Program-made: the position numbers and the translations under genes
Notes under the pieces: generated by a model
What the model was told of the DNA's origin: nothing
The model's database searches: none
What the model saw: the letters and a program-made list of their open reading frames with translations, nothing else
Shown: positions 51,701 through 61,656 of the stretch, piece by piece
How the letters are laid out: each line of letters starts with the position of its first letter
How positions within the stretch are numbered: position 1 is the stretch's first letter
NCBI GenBank assembly: GCA_965216395.1
Contig: OZ244156.1
Coordinates: forward strand, 62,001-126,000
DNA length: 64,000 bases
Origin: CAZBXD01 sp965216395
Lineage (GTDB): Bacteria > Pseudomonadota > Alphaproteobacteria > Micavibrionales > SZUA-601
Reading direction: 5' to 3'

Positions 51701-52315
51701 GTGAAGAAAAAATTACAGATAGCGCAAATAAAACGTGATGTTTTGACACAGGCTTTGCCTCATATTCCTTTTGATGGTTGGGTACAAGATACACTTAAAA
51801 AAGCATGGGATGCGGTTGGTCATGACCCAGAATTTATGCCTATTATCTTTGATCACGGTGTTGAAGATTTCGTTTTTGAATTTGCTCGTTTTATTGATGA
51901 CCAAATGTTAGAGAAATTATCAAAAACTGAAATCAGAAATTTGAAAACACATGAAAAGGTTGAATTTGCTGTTTGGCAACGTTTGCAGATTTTACACAAT
52001 TATCGTGAACATGAAAATCTGGCTGTGGGTTTTTGGGCTCTACCCAATCATACGAAATATGGACTAAAATCTCTATGGCAGACATCCGACATGATTTGGC
52101 AATGGGCGGGTGACACATCAACAGATTATAATCGCTATACCAAACGTCTCCTCCTCAGTCGTATTATCGCGAAAACCACGCTTTATTGGTTACAAGATGA
52201 ATCGGATGGCTATGATGATACACAAGCATTTTTAAGCCGGCAAATTACACAAACGCTTAAAATCGGCCAAAGAATTGCGAAAATTAAAAATTTCTTCAAA
52301 AATACTCATGGATAA
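51701..52315 (+). CDS. COQ9 family ubiquinone biosynthesis protein
   Basis: 204 residues with a GTG start (51701) and AAAGG 6 bases before it. LPNHTKYGLKSLWQTSDMIWQWAGDTSTDYNRYTKR and LLSRIIAKTTLYWLQD are the COQ9 C-terminal signature; the N-terminal part resembles a TetR-like helix set. COQ9 helps COQ7-type hydroxylation in ubiquinone synthesis; the electron acceptor of the complex II encoded at 3.3-9.2 kb would use that quinone. Confidence 0.9.
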   Translation: MKKKLQIAQIKRDVLTQALPHIPFDGWVQDTLKKAWDAVGHDPEFMPIIFDHGVEDFVFEFARFIDDQMLEKLSKTEIRNLKTHEKVEFAVWQRLQILHNYREHENLAVGFWALPNHTKYGLKSLWQTSDMIWQWAGDTSTDYNRYTKRLLLSRIIAKTTLYWLQDESDGYDDTQAFLSRQITQTLKIGQRIAKIKNFFKNTHG

Positions 52316-52327
52316 ATCGCATATTAT

Positions 52328-52357
52328 TTGACATATTGTATATATTTATAGTATTAT
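52328..52357 (+). promoter_or_regulatory. Sigma-70 promoter of the 388-residue orphan
   Basis: TTGACA (52328-52333, as TTGACATATT), 18 bases, TATTAT (52352-52357), 26 bases before the ATG. Confidence 0.6.
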
Positions 52358-52382
52358 CCGTTAAAAATGGATTCTTTATACA

Positions 52383-53549
52383 ATGTCTAATGCTCAATTT
52401 AAAAATATGGACTGGCCCGAACTGCTCGATGCAGTAGAGGCGATGAACACTTATCTTTTTGCAAAAGGCCCTTCAAGGTATCATGAGTCAACATTCATGG
52501 GCAATCGTCCGATATTAATCCCTGATGATGAAACATCAATATCTTCCAATGAAATCCATGCTGTGTTGAGGAATTTTATTGGTCGCATTAATAAGCTCGT
52601 TGATTATAAAAAACTTTCAGAGCCCTCACTTGAATTGCTTAAAAAATTTAAAGAATATAACCTTCGACATACTAAATTAGTTAAATCTTTTAAAAATACC
52701 TATGAAAAATATTATGGCGAAGGGTCTGCTAAGAAAGGTAATAAATGTCCATTCAAACAGGCAGAATATTACGAAAACAGACCTGATACTGAATTTCGTA
52801 ATTTAAGAGAATTGAAAAATAAGATTAGAGAAAAATGTAACGATGAAGATCTTGAATTATATAGAAATATATGTAACGAGATTTCAGAAAATGATTGTAA
52901 ATTTGCTTTAGTAATTGAAGATCTAAAAATATCTTTAAAAGAAGAAACTTGTATCCCATTAAAATCTGGAAAATTAATTGAAAATGAAGTTCTGAAACCG
53001 CTTGATTTAAAGAACTATTCAGCTTTGTCTTACTTATACTTTTTAGGGCGTGCATCCATTGCCACGGTGGATACAACCCAAAATTCTGAACCTCTTAGAG
53101 ATGATTATCGTAATCTTGGATTTATGGGTTGGGAAACAGTCATAAAAATCCACAAAAATATTATGATGAATGACAAATTTCAAATCCCTGAGTTTAAAGA
53201 GGTTTATGTTGAAACATTACAAAGAGCACAAACGGCTTTAGTTAAAAATTTTACATGTTTTGGTGACATGAAAAATGATTTACACAAGTGTAATTATCAA
53301 AATACAGTTGAAAGATTACAAGAAGTACTGCTACTAACGTCCCAAGAAGATTTTGATGCTGTAAAAGAAAAGATATCTCAAAATACAAAGATAGAATTTA
53401 AAAAAGATACTAAAAAAATAACACAATGTCCCATGAAAAATTTTGCGAACCAAAAACAAGAGGTTTCTTGCCCGTATACTGCGGCTAAAAACAACCTCAA
53501 TAAGGCTATCAGTTGGGTGGGGCATGGATTACAAAAATTAATCTCTTAA
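52383..53549 (+). CDS. Orphan protein with three Cys-Pro motifs
   Basis: 388 residues, not recognised. Helical by composition, no signal peptide or membrane segment. Cys-Pro dipeptides occur in similar settings at residues 122 (NKCPFKQAE), 349 (TQCPMKNFA) and 363 (SCPYTAAK). CP motifs sometimes bind heme, but that is speculative. AT-rich with its own promoter; followed directly by the convergent end of tadC. Confidence 0.72.
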   Translation: MSNAQFKNMDWPELLDAVEAMNTYLFAKGPSRYHESTFMGNRPILIPDDETSISSNEIHAVLRNFIGRINKLVDYKKLSEPSLELLKKFKEYNLRHTKLVKSFKNTYEKYYGEGSAKKGNKCPFKQAEYYENRPDTEFRNLRELKNKIREKCNDEDLELYRNICNEISENDCKFALVIEDLKISLKEETCIPLKSGKLIENEVLKPLDLKNYSALSYLYFLGRASIATVDTTQNSEPLRDDYRNLGFMGWETVIKIHKNIMMNDKFQIPEFKEVYVETLQRAQTALVKNFTCFGDMKNDLHKCNYQNTVERLQEVLLLTSQEDFDAVKEKISQNTKIEFKKDTKKITQCPMKNFANQKQEVSCPYTAAKNNLNKAISWVGHGLQKLIS

Positions 53550-53553
53550 GCGC

Positions 53554-54516
53554 TTATCCAAATGTATTCATCGCGTCTAAGATTGCGGGCGCTAGGATTA
53601 CGACAAAAAGCGTGGGCAAGAAAAACAAAATCATGGGTATCGTGAGTTTAGGGGGTAGAGCGGCGGCTTTACGTTCTGCCTCGGCCAAACGGATATCACG
53701 TAATTCAGCCGCCATAACGCGCAATGCTTGTGAGATGGATGTCCCATATTGTTCGGCTTGAATCATCGCATTGGCAAAAGCGCGCGCCGAACCAGACCCC
53801 ACCCGTTCGGCGAAACTTTTGAAGGCAGATTTTCTGTCCCCCAAAAGCGCAAGTTCAGCCGAAAGTAAACCCAATTCTTCAGCCAAAACATCGGAATGAT
53901 CAGAAATGGATTCAGCAATGCGATTAACCGCTGCTTCTAAACCAATCCCGCCTTGAACACAAATGAGGATCATGTCCAGTGCATCAGGGAAACTGAGTTG
54001 GACTTCTTCTTGACGTTTTTGAGCGGTATTTTTAATCAAAATACGCGGTAGAAAAAACCCCGAAACAGCCGCACCGATCATAATTGAAAATTGTACCATA
54101 TCGCTGAATTCTCGATCGGCCGCAGTCATAAATAAACCTGCTAGAAGACAAAATAAAATCGGCAAAGCTAATTGAGAAATAATATAAATAAGCGGTGCGT
54201 TTGGGTGACGGTATCCTGCTTGTTGTACAAGGATGCGCGCTTTTTGGCCGACCCCAAGTTTTTCAAGTTTAAACAGAGCTGTGATAGAATCACGGGCTGT
54301 AACCTTTTTTTTATCTGCATCGGTGTCAATAAAACTATTGGCTTCTTTTTTTGCTTGGTTAAATAAGCTACGGCGTTTTTCTTTGATAATAGAGCGATAA
54401 CGTTCTTTGGACTCGGCGCGTTTGATCATCGGTAAAACCACACCCAAAAATGAGATAAAACTGGCAATCATCGCAAGGATAATAATCATTGTGTCACTGT
54501 TAAAAAAACTCAGCAT
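53554..54516 (-). CDS. tadC: Tad pilus assembly membrane protein TadC
   Basis: 320 residues. GspF/T2SS-F-like inner-membrane platform protein with membrane segments at both ends and a central cytoplasmic part; FPDALDMILICVQGGIGLEAAVNRIAE and the end PPKLTIPMILFFLPTLFVVILAPAIL are typical of TadC. Last gene of the Tad locus in transcription order. Works with TadB and CpaF in pilus assembly. Confidence 0.93.
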   Translation of the reverse strand: MLSFFNSDTMIIILAMIASFISFLGVVLPMIKRAESKERYRSIIKEKRRSLFNQAKKEANSFIDTDADKKKVTARDSITALFKLEKLGVGQKARILVQQAGYRHPNAPLIYIISQLALPILFCLLAGLFMTAADREFSDMVQFSIMIGAAVSGFFLPRILIKNTAQKRQEEVQLSFPDALDMILICVQGGIGLEAAVNRIAESISDHSDVLAEELGLLSAELALLGDRKSAFKSFAERVGSGSARAFANAMIQAEQYGTSISQALRVMAAELRDIRLAEAERKAAALPPKLTIPMILFFLPTLFVVILAPAILDAMNTFG

Positions 54517-54526
54517 ATTTTTTAAC

Positions 54527-55507
54527 CTAAACCTTAAAATTAATCATTTGACGCATAACAAGTACACCAATCGACATCCAAATAGCACACCCCCAAAGCA
54601 AGGCTTTACCAACCGTTTCTTCGAATAAAATGCCGGTATATTCAGGTTGGATAAGATTCATGCCGCCACCGACTAAGATCGGCAAAGCGCCAATAATAAT
54701 TGCGGAGGATTTAGCTTCTTGTGAAAGAGCAACGACTTTTCTTTTTAATCGGAAGCGGGAGCGAATAACATGTGATAAATTCTCAAGAACTTCTGAAAGA
54801 CTTGATCCTGTCTCCGATTGAATAGCCACAGCCGTGGCAAACATTTTCATTTCAGTGATGGGCATACGATCGGCTGCACCGGCAACAGCATCACTCAGTG
54901 AAATTCCTACTTTTTGATTTTCGTAGATTTGTGACATTTCATCCCCAATTGGGCCTTGGAATTCGCGGGCGGCCATGGCGATGGCTTCTGTAACGGGCAT
55001 ACCTGCTTTAAGAAGGCGACTCATCGCATCCAAAGCTTCGGCGAATTCTTCTAAAAAAGCTTTTTGTCTCTTTTTAGCTTTCCATTTGAGGTAAAAACGC
55101 GGCAAACCAAACAAAGCCGTAAAGGTTAAAAGAATGAGGACAATTTTACTCAATGATGTAAGCGTTAAAAGAAGTGAACCAATAAAAAAAGCGAAGATAA
55201 TTGAATAAACCCAAAATCGTAAAACAGACGTTTGATATCCAGCCTGTTTTATGAGCATGGATAGAGATATTTTTTGGTTATTTTTACTTTTTTGATCGGC
55301 GGAAGCCTCTTTTAATTTGCGTTCAATTTCTGCTGATTTACTGGAGGTGTCTTTTCCTCTTAGAGCATCTTTTGAGGATTGGCCTGTAATCTTAGCGTAT
55401 AATTTTTGCTTTTTTTTATGATTTTCTTTGATATGGCTGATTGTTAGAAAAACTAAAAAGAAGAAGAGAATAAAGCCGAAGAGAATAAAAATCATATTAG
55501 TTGTCAT
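54527..55507 (-). CDS. tadB: Tad pilus assembly membrane protein TadB
   Basis: 326 residues. Second F-type platform protein. One N-terminal membrane segment, two near residues 100-140, then the core FAEALDAMSRLLKAGMPVTEAIAMAAREFQGPIGDEM and FATAVAIQSETGSSLSEVLENLSHVIRSRFRL, and C-terminal membrane segments. Start overlaps the end of cpaF by 11 bases. Confidence 0.93.
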   Translation of the reverse strand: MTTNMIFILFGFILFFFLVFLTISHIKENHKKKQKLYAKITGQSSKDALRGKDTSSKSAEIERKLKEASADQKSKNNQKISLSMLIKQAGYQTSVLRFWVYSIIFAFFIGSLLLTLTSLSKIVLILLTFTALFGLPRFYLKWKAKKRQKAFLEEFAEALDAMSRLLKAGMPVTEAIAMAAREFQGPIGDEMSQIYENQKVGISLSDAVAGAADRMPITEMKMFATAVAIQSETGSSLSEVLENLSHVIRSRFRLKRKVVALSQEAKSSAIIIGALPILVGGGMNLIQPEYTGILFEETVGKALLWGCAIWMSIGVLVMRQMINFKV

Positions 55508-56921
55508 AGGCTTCTCCCATCACTTCGAGAAGTTTTTCACCTAAACCAAATTGTCGTGCTTTATCGTAAAAACTGGGTCTTAAACCTGTTGATTTTTGGG
55601 TGCCAATAATTTTACCATTTTTATCCTCCCCTTCATAATCAAAGTAAAAAAGATCTTGCATGGTGACAACATCGCCTTCCATACCCGTGATTTCAGAAAT
55701 ATGTGTGACTTTACGTGATCCGTCGCGTAAACGTTGCACTTGAACAATGACATTGATAGCAGAGGCGATTTGCTCGCGCACAGCCTTTGATGGTAAATTT
55801 AATCCCCCCATGGCAATCATATTTTCCATTCTTGATACCGCCTCGCGCGGGTTGTTCGCGTGGACTGTCCCCATGGAACCATCATGGCCTGTATTCATCG
55901 CTTGTAAAAGATCAAAGGCTTCAGGGCCACGTACCTCACCAACGATGATGCGATCGGGGCGCATCCGCAAGCAATTTTTAACAAGATCGCGCATAGTGAC
56001 TTCGCCTTGTCCTTCCAAATTTGGAGGACGGGTTTCAAGACGAACAACATGAGGTTGTTGCAATTGTAACTCACACGCATCTTCACAGGTAATAACACGT
56101 TCACCATGGGAAATATAATTGGTGAGACAATTGAGCATAGTGGTTTTACCAGAACCCGTACCACCAGAAATTAAGACATTGACTTGACACGCGCCGATGA
56201 TCTTAAGCAGTTCAGCACAATTCGTCGTCATGGACCCAAAACCAACCAGTTTTTTGAGCGTTAATTTTTCTTTGGTAAATTTCCGAATGGTCATCGCTGA
56301 TCCATCAACCGATAGGGGTGGGATAATAACATTAACCCTTGACCCATCAGGCAAACGTGCATCACAGATCGGACTTGATTCATCAACGCGACGACCAATC
56401 GCCCCCACGACACGTTGACAAACTGAAAGCAAATGTTGGCTGTCTTTGAACTCAATATCGGCTTTTTCAATTTTACCATTAACTTCAATATATATTGTTT
56501 TGGGGCCGTTGATCATGATGTCTGCAATATCATCACGTTCTAATAAAGGTTCAAGCGGGCCATAGCCTAGCATATCATCGGCGGCTTCCTTGGCGACTTG
56601 TTGCAGTTCAAATGGTTTAAGGTTGAGATTGCGAAAACGACCAATTTCTTCTACTGCGGCTTGGACTTCTTGATGGGCGGTTTCAGGCTCCATTCTGGCG
56701 AGAGATTTTAAATCAATGCCATCACGTAAATCTTTCCAAATTCTTTTCTTTGCTTGTTCAAGACGGTTTTGATTAACTGAATCAAGGCTGGTTTTTTCTT
56801 CTTTTAGCGCCGTTTTTTGATCTTTTTGCGATTCCACTTCAGCAGATTTATCTGAAACCTGCGGATCATTTGTTTCTGGTTTATTTCTTTTAGGTTCATT
56901 TCCCTCACGCTTGCCAAACAT
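55497..56921 (-). CDS. cpaF: Tad pilus assembly ATPase CpaF/TadA
   Basis: 474 residues. Secretion-type ATPase powering pilus assembly. N-terminal 60 residues are charged and variable; GYGPLEPLLERDDIADIMINGPKTIYIE, Walker A ISGGTGSGKTTMLNCL, Asp box (ITCEDACELQL), Walker B DRIIVGEVRGPEAFDLLQAMNTGHDGSMGTVHANN are all present. Translationally coupled to tadB by an 11-base overlap. Confidence 0.96.
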   Translation of the reverse strand: MFGKREGNEPKRNKPETNDPQVSDKSAEVESQKDQKTALKEEKTSLDSVNQNRLEQAKKRIWKDLRDGIDLKSLARMEPETAHQEVQAAVEEIGRFRNLNLKPFELQQVAKEAADDMLGYGPLEPLLERDDIADIMINGPKTIYIEVNGKIEKADIEFKDSQHLLSVCQRVVGAIGRRVDESSPICDARLPDGSRVNVIIPPLSVDGSAMTIRKFTKEKLTLKKLVGFGSMTTNCAELLKIIGACQVNVLISGGTGSGKTTMLNCLTNYISHGERVITCEDACELQLQQPHVVRLETRPPNLEGQGEVTMRDLVKNCLRMRPDRIIVGEVRGPEAFDLLQAMNTGHDGSMGTVHANNPREAVSRMENMIAMGGLNLPSKAVREQIASAINVIVQVQRLRDGSRKVTHISEITGMEGDVVTMQDLFYFDYEGEDKNGKIIGTQKSTGLRPSFYDKARQFGLGEKLLEVMGEAYDN

Positions 56922-56933
56922 TGTTTATTATCC

Positions 56934-58136
56934 TTATTTTTTACTAAAAATATTGGCTAAAAATGATTTGTTTTCAACATTCTTTGTTTTGCCAAAAATC
57001 TCATGAACCAATGAAGACAAGCTATTGACAACATGCGCTGCTTTCTGCGATCGATAAATCGGTTTTTCTTCAATTTCAGAAAGTGTGAAAAGCTTTGGTT
57101 CATGGGGAATGATTGCTGCGGGGGCATGACCGATTGTCTCTTGAATATCTTTTTTACTAACTTCAATCCCAGCGGCGACGCCTGAATGATTAACAACCAG
57201 GTGAATGGGGGCTTTCCCGTCACGCATTTCATTGACTTGTTCAATCAATAAACGCGTATTGCGCAAACTGGGAAGTAAAGGCGTTGTTACAACAATAATC
57301 GTATGGGAACGTGCCAAAGCACGCGAACGAACCGGTAACGGGGCATGTGATAAATCAACAATTAAATTCGGATTTTTTTCCATTAACCGATCCGCAATAT
57401 TTTCAAACCCATCCCCATTGATTGTTGTCGAAAGCATGGGGTCACCACCAACAGCCAAATAAGAAAGATTTTCATCAACATGATGAAGCAGATCATCCAT
57501 GGCTTCTTTTTTATTTTTGAGCGCCACTTCACCTGCTTCACGTAAGGTAATAACCGGTTCAATTTGATAGGTTAGGGGTGCGATGCCCCAACCACCCGCA
57601 CAATCCATTAATACAGATTTTTGGCCAATGGATTGTGTTAAATTCCAAGCCAATATTTGAGCCACGGTTGATGTACCCACGCCACCCTTGGCACCCATAA
57701 CGGAAATCATCTGACTGTCACTAGTGCCAATTTTCTGGCTTAAACCTTTGCTGATGGTTGTAACGAGGTCATCTTTTTCAACGGGATTAACAAGATAATC
57801 CGTGACACCCATGTCAATTAATTGACGATATAGTTTTACATCATTTGTAGGGCCGATAAAAATCGCACCCGTGCCCGCGATACAGGCGCTGGCTAAACTT
57901 TCTAATTGATTGGTAAAATTTTCATCAATTCGTTCTGTTTCAATAATAACAATATCGGATGAACGCTGATCTTGGTAATGTTGAATAGCATTTTCTATCG
58001 TGCCTGTCATAACATTGATTTGCACACGTGCAAAACGCCAATCGGTTTCCAAAGAATCACATAACTGCTTAGTCTCTTCTTTGATAACAAAAAAGTCGAT
58101 CGTTGATTCAGGTAAAAGAGCGTTGGCTTGATTCAT
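56934..58136 (-). CDS. cpaE: Pilus assembly protein CpaE/TadZ
   Basis: 400 residues. N-terminal receiver-like region (residues 1-130) then a ParA/MinD-like ATPase domain with the deviant Walker A VMGAKGGVGTSTVAQIL and LIVDLSHAPLPVRS. Locates the pilus machine at the cell pole in relatives. Shares the single base 58136 with cpaD, so translation is coupled. Confidence 0.92.
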   Translation of the reverse strand: MNQANALLPESTIDFFVIKEETKQLCDSLETDWRFARVQINVMTGTIENAIQHYQDQRSSDIVIIETERIDENFTNQLESLASACIAGTGAIFIGPTNDVKLYRQLIDMGVTDYLVNPVEKDDLVTTISKGLSQKIGTSDSQMISVMGAKGGVGTSTVAQILAWNLTQSIGQKSVLMDCAGGWGIAPLTYQIEPVITLREAGEVALKNKKEAMDDLLHHVDENLSYLAVGGDPMLSTTINGDGFENIADRLMEKNPNLIVDLSHAPLPVRSRALARSHTIIVVTTPLLPSLRNTRLLIEQVNEMRDGKAPIHLVVNHSGVAAGIEVSKKDIQETIGHAPAAIIPHEPKLFTLSEIEEKPIYRSQKAAHVVNSLSSLVHEIFGKTKNVENKSFLANIFSKK

Positions 58137-58801
58137 TAATTATCTACTGCGCCTGTTGAAATTGTCTCTCCAGTTCGATCGCCACTGAATAAATTTTCGC
58201 CACTGCGGTATCGTTCACCTGAAACGCTTTGTCTTTGTGATGTGTCATCGCTTGATGTGTCGCGTCCTTTTAGATCACTTGGTCTGGCGACCATTTGTCC
58301 GATGAGGCGCTCATTCTCACACCCTAAAAGATAATCATCACTCATTGAAAACTGTCGATCAACAATTCCATCCATACGTTCATAACATCCAGATGGTGGT
58401 AATACATTCAATACCGTGTAGGATATGATGGCACGATTGCCTTTGTTGTCATCCAATGGGGTTGCATTCACAATAACCTCCCCCGCGCCATTTTCTATCA
58501 TCTGATCACGAATCATGGCCCCTTGTTTTTTGGCAAGCTTTAGCGATGCTTTTGGACATTTGCCATTATTGTATAAAACCATAATATTCGCAGCAGATGT
58601 GGCGCGTTTATTATGATCTTCGCCGAGTCTTTTTGTGTCATCATAGGTGATTTCACTCATGGAGTATTTTTCAACATATTGGCTTTCAGCCAATTCAGAT
58701 TGATTGGGGTTGAGCACAGAATGGGTACGCAGAGATGGTTTTTTATATCCACACGATGTTACAATCAGCGGTAAAATCAGTAGAGCTATTTTAAGTTTCA
58801 T
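58136..58801 (-). CDS. cpaD: Pilus assembly lipoprotein CpaD
   Basis: 221 residues. Lipobox VTSC (Cys17). The central block LKLAKKQGAMIRDQMIENGAGEVIVNATPLDDN and RAIISYTVLNVLPPSGC is typical of CpaD, an outer-membrane lipoprotein of the Tad system. The C-terminal 50 residues are low-complexity, rich in Ser/Arg/Gly/Thr. Sits between cpaC and cpaE. Confidence 0.9.
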   Translation of the reverse strand: MKLKIALLILPLIVTSCGYKKPSLRTHSVLNPNQSELAESQYVEKYSMSEITYDDTKRLGEDHNKRATSAANIMVLYNNGKCPKASLKLAKKQGAMIRDQMIENGAGEVIVNATPLDDNKGNRAIISYTVLNVLPPSGCYERMDGIVDRQFSMSDDYLLGCENERLIGQMVARPSDLKGRDTSSDDTSQRQSVSGERYRSGENLFSGDRTGETISTGAVDN

Positions 58802-58814
58802 GAAGCGAATCCCT

Positions 58815-60179
58815 TTAATCTAAAATATATCCAGCCGCAGGCATTTTCTGGACTGTATTCTCTGTTTCTGCACCATAACTATTATTCATATTTTTAATGA
58901 AAGAACGACGTAATGGTGATGTTGTTTGGCCCTTTCCCTGATCATTGGCAGAAATAGCATTTTCTTGAGTCACAGGATTAACCAAAAACGGCGTAATCAT
59001 AACCACTAATTCCGATTCATTACGGCGAAAAGATTGCGATGTAAACAAATCACCAAGTATAGGTATTTTATTGATACCAGGCAGAGAATTCATCGTATCT
59101 GCTGATTCTGATTGTATTAAGCCTGCGATCATTAAACTACCGCCAGAAGGCAATTCAACGGTTGTATTGGCGCGCCGCACCGCAATTGACGGCACGGATG
59201 TGTCTTCAAGTTCAATACGTGCTTCGTTGGATAGGGTGGAAACTTCGGTTTCTAAATTAAGACTGATTTTATCACCAGAAAGAACCACAGGCGTAAACCC
59301 AAGCGCCACACCAAATTGTCTAAACTCAATGGCAATAGAACCATTATTTTGTCCAACAGGAATAGGAAATTCACCACCAGCGAGAAATTCGGCGCGTTGG
59401 CCAGAAATGGTTGTTAAATTTGGCTCAGCGAGGGTGTTTAATAAACCTTCTTCTTCAAGTAAATGAATTAAACCTGAAATTCGACTGGAACCTGTTTCAT
59501 AAACCAGACTGCCTGTTGAGAAAGGTGTTGCAGAGAGTTTTCCCAACGCGTCACTCGCCACGCCATAAGAAAAATTTCCTTGGCCAATTGAAATATCGGG
59601 ATCAATTCCGTATTCGCGTAAAACATTACGATTGGCTTCAACAATTTTGACCTTTAACAAAACTTGTTGCTCACCATCTGTGGTCATCATATCGACCAAT
59701 GTTTCATTATCTTCTAAAAACCGACTGGCAATTTCTCTGACTTGATGCGCGATAGATGGATTAGAAACTTTACCACTTAACACAATATTATCGTTCACCG
59801 TGTCGGCTTTGACAGGTTCATCGGGGAAAAAACTTTTAATGGTTCTTGAAAGGCTACTATTATCTTGGGAAACATTAATATCCAGTGTTGCCAATGTGTT
59901 ATTATTTTGGTCAAAGAGTAATACATTGGTATCGCCCACATTTTTACCCACAACATAAAGCTTTTTATTACTGAGAGCTCCCACATCAACAATATTAGGA
60001 TCTGCAATTAAAATATCGGCAATCGGCGCAGTAATATCGACGGTTTCAGCTTTCCCTAACGTTAATTCTACGGGTACTTTAATGCCACCAGCAAAAACAC
60101 TGAAAGAGTATACACTCAACAGCGATAAAGCCGTTACGAAGATTTTGACCAGAAGAGGTATGGTTATTTGTTTTTTCAT
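58815..60179 (-). CDS. cpaC: Pilus secretin CpaC/RcpA
   Basis: 454 residues. Signal peptide, then a pilus/BON-like N-domain (GKAETVDITAPIADILIADPNIVDVGALSNKKLYVVGKNVGDTNVLLFD) and the secretin core (LLNTLAEPNLTTISGQRAEFLAGGEFPIPV, VEFRQFGVALGFTPVVL-like block, SLPGINKIPILGDLFTSQSF). Forms the outer-membrane ring. One base after cpaB. Confidence 0.95.
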   Translation of the reverse strand: MKKQITIPLLVKIFVTALSLLSVYSFSVFAGGIKVPVELTLGKAETVDITAPIADILIADPNIVDVGALSNKKLYVVGKNVGDTNVLLFDQNNNTLATLDINVSQDNSSLSRTIKSFFPDEPVKADTVNDNIVLSGKVSNPSIAHQVREIASRFLEDNETLVDMMTTDGEQQVLLKVKIVEANRNVLREYGIDPDISIGQGNFSYGVASDALGKLSATPFSTGSLVYETGSSRISGLIHLLEEEGLLNTLAEPNLTTISGQRAEFLAGGEFPIPVGQNNGSIAIEFRQFGVALGFTPVVLSGDKISLNLETEVSTLSNEARIELEDTSVPSIAVRRANTTVELPSGGSLMIAGLIQSESADTMNSLPGINKIPILGDLFTSQSFRRNESELVVMITPFLVNPVTQENAISANDQGKGQTTSPLRRSFIKNMNNSYGAETENTVQKMPAAGYILD

Positions 60180-61064
60180 TTATTGTCTTTCATATTCACT
60201 GCGTGGTTTTTGCACAGGTATATTTACAATATTTTCCCCATTATAAAGACGAATACCACCAGAATTAGCTGTTGTTTGATTTTTTAAATCGAGGGCTTGG
60301 TCAAGAATTTTACCAATGCGTGTATCGGTAACCGGATTAAAATTTTTGTGTGCACTGGTGTCATCTGTATCGCCTAATTTTCTGAGAGATAAATAAATAT
60401 CACCCATTTCACGGGCGAGTGCGACAATTTCCGCCCCACGTCTATCAACTTCAACTGTAATGGTTTTGCCAATTTGTGCATCCCGGTCGGTTGAATCGGC
60501 ATCTTGGTCAACAGCAAGAACACGAATATTACTTAAGATGGTTTCGGCAGCATTGCGAATAACCAGTTCTTCTAAGGCTTGGGAGTCTTCGGCGCGTAAT
60601 TTGATTTGATAAGTCAATATAACATCAACATAATCGCCTGGTTGAATAAAGCCAGCAACCGAACTTTCAGGTTTGACCTTAATGCCAATCGCGCGCATGT
60701 TATCGTTAAGTGCGGCGGCCATATAACTGCCCATTTGTTCACCAATGAGCGCGTTTGGCGTTATAGGCTCATCTTTAGTGAGGGTGCGACGTACTTTTTT
60801 GCCCATGATGTTCTCTTCGGATGTTTTTCCTTTAACAATAGCATCTTTGAAAAGCGCACGTTCAGGCCATATTTGCCAGCGACTATTCATTTGCGTAATT
60901 TCTTGGCCAATAGGAATAGGTTTTTCAGCAACGAGGATTTCAACGGTGTTTTCTTGAACAATTTTTGTTTCAACTTTTTCATCAAGACGTGATTGCAACA
61001 TAAAAGCCACGATCATCGCCGTGATTAAGGCGCCAATTAGAGCAATGATACTTCTTTTATTCAT
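60180..61064 (-). CDS. cpaB: Pilus assembly protein CpaB/RcpC
   Basis: 294 residues. One N-terminal membrane segment, then a SAF domain (EILVAEKPIPIGQEITQMNSRWQIWPE) and the RcpC region (MRAIGIKVKPESSVAGFIQPGDYVDVILTYQ). Periplasmic part of the pilus channel. Ends just before cpaC. Confidence 0.93.
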   Translation of the reverse strand: MNKRSIIALIGALITAMIVAFMLQSRLDEKVETKIVQENTVEILVAEKPIPIGQEITQMNSRWQIWPERALFKDAIVKGKTSEENIMGKKVRRTLTKDEPITPNALIGEQMGSYMAAALNDNMRAIGIKVKPESSVAGFIQPGDYVDVILTYQIKLRAEDSQALEELVIRNAAETILSNIRVLAVDQDADSTDRDAQIGKTITVEVDRRGAEIVALAREMGDIYLSLRKLGDTDDTSAHKNFNPVTDTRIGKILDQALDLKNQTTANSGGIRLYNGENIVNIPVQKPRSEYERQ

Positions 61065-61144
61065 AGCCTTGTCATTCTTATAAATTATTCAAAACAATAC
61101 GAAATTTACGCAATTATCTTGGAGAGGATTGGTTAAGATTTTAC

Positions 61145-61624
61145 TTAAAATATGGTCAATATGGCCCCTAAGGCGATCGCTATTCCATAAGGAACAACAC
61201 TTTTATCGTTTTTGAGCTGATCAAACCAGCTATTTGGTTTACTGTTCTTTGGCAGTAATTTTTTGTTTTTCTTTAAAATGAGAGAGATACAGGCTAATAA
61301 ACCGCCAGTTATAGCCATGATAACAACGAATGAGGATAGGTTGTTTAACCCAAGCCAAAGTCCAACAACAGTCATCATTTTTGTATCACCGCCACCCATG
61401 AGTTTAAGGACAAATAAAATATAAGATATGATAAAAATAAGACCTGCTGCCATTAAATGATTGATAACCGGAAAGTGATCGGGCGCGATTAAAGCCGCCA
61501 ATGGAAAAAGCGCCAACATGATTAAGATAATTTTATTGGGAATGGTTAATGATCTGAAATCGTTTATGGCGCATGTAATAACCAAGCCTACAAAAATCAA
61601 TTTCAATATAAAAATTAATGGCAT
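61145..61624 (-). CDS. cpaA: Prepilin peptidase CpaA/TadV
   Basis: 159 residues, about five membrane segments. Aspartic protease of the type IV prepilin family that cleaves the Flp leader. Catalytic aspartates in CAINDFRSLTIPNK and LMGGGDTKMMTVV are present. No N-terminal methylase region, as usual in TadV. A strong terminator lies between flp and this gene. Confidence 0.93.
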   Translation of the reverse strand: MPLIFILKLIFVGLVITCAINDFRSLTIPNKIILIMLALFPLAALIAPDHFPVINHLMAAGLIFIISYILFVLKLMGGGDTKMMTVVGLWLGLNNLSSFVVIMAITGGLLACISLILKKNKKLLPKNSKPNSWFDQLKNDKSVVPYGIAIALGAILTIF

Positions 61625-61656
61625 TTTTATTCCTTTTATTTTGACCTCTCGAAAAG

